DNA from: SIG622 sp045600125 | GTDB taxonomy: Bacteria > Bacillota > Clostridia > Oscillospirales > CAG-382 | DNA length: 64,000 nucleotides | Assembly (NCBI GenBank): GCA_045600125.1 | Contig: JAZRXH010000095.1 | Span: 15,214 to 79,213 of the forward strand | Direction of reading: 5' to 3' | Shown here: piece by piece, positions 62,787 to 64,000 of the stretch | Numbering within the stretch: position 1 is the first letter of the stretch | Layout of the letters: each line of letters begins with the position of its first letter | Translations under genes and position numbers: made by a program | Notes under the pieces: generated by a model | Databases searched by the model: none | Seen by the model: only the letters and a program-made list of their open reading frames with translations | What the model was told of the DNA's origin: nothing

Positions 62787-62824
62787 GGGACAAAGGCTTC
62801 TACGGTCTTTGTCCCTCTTTTTTG
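62787..62824 (+). terminator. Terminator after the large exported protein gene
   Basis: GGGACAAAG (62787-62795) pairs with CTTTGTCCC (62807-62815), followed by TCTTTTTTG. Confidence 0.92.
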
Positions 62825-62878
62825 TTTTGGTGCGGTATGTAAATTTCTTCCCCGGTCGGCAGCCTTTGGAAATAACTA

Positions 62879-62907
62879 TTGACAAGTTGCCGTCGTCTTG
62901 GTATAAT
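62879..62907 (+). promoter_or_regulatory. Sigma-A promoter for the zinc-ribbon protein gene
   Basis: Perfect TTGACA (62879-62884), 17-bp spacer, perfect TATAAT (62902-62907). Stretch 62709-63018 has no gene: a tetraloop stem, a terminator, this promoter and a leader of about 105 nt. Confidence 0.85.
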
Positions 62908-63018
62908 TGGAATGTAAGGACGGGCGAATATAAACTTTCTGATTTCTGCCGTCTGTAAGATCCGAAAGGATCGTCAAAAGAAATGCGGTGCCGTGATGCA
63001 CCGGACTGAGAGGAAATT

Positions 63019-63957
63019 ATGGGATTTCTGAAAAACATCATCCGAAACGCCGTTGACGACGGTATCAGCAAGGGGATCCGTGATGCGGTAAGCTCTGCTG
63101 CGGAAAAGATCATCGCCCCGAAAGCGGAAGAGATCGCCGGTAAAGTGGCAGAGTCTCTTGATAACGCCGCCGGAGAAATGAGTGCTGCGACGGCGGAAAG
63201 TGCCAAGGAAGCGAAAAGCGGCTTCTTATCTCTTGAGGAATCGCTGAACAAGCTGTCCGAGTCCGCCGAAAAATACGCCACCGAGGCGGCAAAGAACATG
63301 AAGCTCTGTCCCAAGTGTCAGACCCCCGCTTCTGCCGATAAGACCTTCTGCCCGAATTGCGGAGCAAAGCTCCCCGACGAGACTGTCGCCGAAGGCGCTC
63401 TTTGTCCTGCGTGCGGAAAGCAGAATACCGTCGGAACGAAGTTCTGCGCTTCCTGCGGGGCGAAGCTGCCCTTTGCCATAGCGGAAGAGAAGGCGAATGC
63501 CGAAAAGAACGCCGCCGTTCTTGCCCGCTGGGCAGAAGCGATGCCTCAGTATCCCGTGTGGAGCTGCGGCGGCACCGATTATGAACTGGAGGAAGGGGAG
63601 GATTACTTCCGATTTTCGGCAAGCTTTGCCTCGGAAGACGAAGGCAGAAAGTCCATCCCCGCATACCGTGCGCTTCTCAAAGCGAACGGTTTCCGGGAAG
63701 CCGGAGAGTATCCGACCGAGCTGCATCTTTATAAGAAGATCGACGGAAAATGCTTCCACGTGGATACCGAGCACAGCTTTGACGGCTCTTTTGACCGTCC
63801 GGACGTCGCTTTTGAAATGGCGGAGCCGACCGGCGGCTTTGATTACGTGAAGCCTTCGGCAAAAGAACAGAACGGTTTTGGCATGGACGATCTGAAAGAG
63901 GGGCTTGACGGTCTGAAGGAAGGACTCGGGGGTCTCAAGGGGCTTTTCAAGAGATGA
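63019..63957 (+). CDS. Double zinc-ribbon protein of unknown function
   Basis: 312 residues. The first 100 are amphipathic, Ala/Glu/Lys-rich helices, likely a coiled coil. Two zinc ribbons follow: CPKCQTPASADKTFCPNCGAK (begins near residue 96) and CPACGKQNTVGTKFCASCGAK (near 130), given here by their CxxC pairs. A C-terminal alpha/beta part (about 170-280) contains W-S-C-G-G-T-D-Y and ends with DDLKEGLDGLKEGLGGLK repeats. Proteins of this type are common near membranes or in stress responses of Clostridia, but no function is established. GAGAGGA lies upstream of the ATG. The final 43 bases hold no gene. Confidence 0.7.
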   Translation: MGFLKNIIRNAVDDGISKGIRDAVSSAAEKIIAPKAEEIAGKVAESLDNAAGEMSAATAESAKEAKSGFLSLEESLNKLSESAEKYATEAAKNMKLCPKCQTPASADKTFCPNCGAKLPDETVAEGALCPACGKQNTVGTKFCASCGAKLPFAIAEEKANAEKNAAVLARWAEAMPQYPVWSCGGTDYELEEGEDYFRFSASFASEDEGRKSIPAYRALLKANGFREAGEYPTELHLYKKIDGKCFHVDTEHSFDGSFDRPDVAFEMAEPTGGFDYVKPSAKEQNGFGMDDLKEGLDGLKEGLGGLKGLFKR

Positions 63958-64000
63958 GCCTTTTTGGAAATATATAAATTTAGTGAATGAATTTGGAGAT

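Noticed and set aside
1..64000. Mobile elements, prophage, CRISPR, tRNA and rRNA genes
   Set aside because: I looked for transposase or integrase motifs, regular repeat-spacer arrays, tRNA T-loop signatures (GGTTCGA with an acceptor stem) and rRNA stretches in the intergenic gaps and found none that hold up.

Overview
The window reads as chromosome of an uncultured low-to-mid GC Clostridia bacterium, most like the Oscillospirales-type anaerobes of animal guts. Supporting signs are a pyruvate:ferredoxin oxidoreductase, a glmS ribozyme, Mini-ribonuclease III, paired GltX/GlnRS, sigma-A promoters of TTGACA-17-TATAAT type, AGGAGG-type ribosome sites, and a C-terminal type I dockerin on a very large exported protein. 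I see no rRNA, tRNA, insertion sequence, prophage or CRISPR array. Genes are tightly packed and lie in clear operons bounded by hairpin-T terminators.

Layout. 1-602: 3' end of rsgA. 603-5041: an acyl carrier protein plus acyl-CoA/ACP ligase operon behind two tandem promoters and a 10-bp inverted repeat, then a three-domain metallophosphoesterase. 5123-8425 (minus): RNase Z-like hydrolase, proA and a THUMP RNA methyltransferase; a small membrane protein (8451-8918, minus) precedes them. 9161-12738: DUF5685 protein, J-domain protein with a ten-cysteine tail, membrane protein, then a lipoprotein parvulin foldase. 13013-16999: GNAT, gltX, glnS. 17182-19629: GH106-like enzyme. 19856-22567: two tandem CNNM/CBS membrane proteins. 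22813-27146: PPP-type phosphatase, DUF4832 glycosidase-like protein, GNAT, PHP hydrolase, sugar isomerase-like TIM barrel.

27415-35320 is a second long operon: flavin reductase, then a four-gene envelope O-acylation cassette (SGNH lipoprotein, small membrane protein, MBOAT, second SGNH protein), a short proB and a PTS IIC-like transporter. 35608-39168 is nifJ, with its own strong promoter. 39284-42134: GH28-like beta-helix protein, lipoprotein, rnhA, ybaK. 42231-47883 (minus): rimO-pgsA-cysS-mrnC-pth with a WbsX/GH99-like gene at the end. 48139-49350: FAD oxidoreductase. 49587-52410: left-handed beta-helix protein, glmS ribozyme, glmS.

52495-62708 is the most accessory-looking part: an AraC regulator and, from an overlapping opposed promoter, an orphan solute-binding lipoprotein, a two-module exported protein, a 49-residue peptide gene and a 1837-residue exported protein with four jelly-roll-like modules, an LVIVD beta-propeller region and a dockerin. 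The modules of the two exported proteins are related to each other. 63019-63957 encodes a double zinc-ribbon protein.

The two best candidates for something not well described are the O-acylation cassette, in which two SGNH enzymes with BspA-like repeats on opposite ends flank one MBOAT, and the AraC/solute-binding/secreted-module/small-peptide/dockerin locus. The DUF5685/J-domain/membrane trio is a third. All functional statements come from reading motifs by eye; no database search was run.
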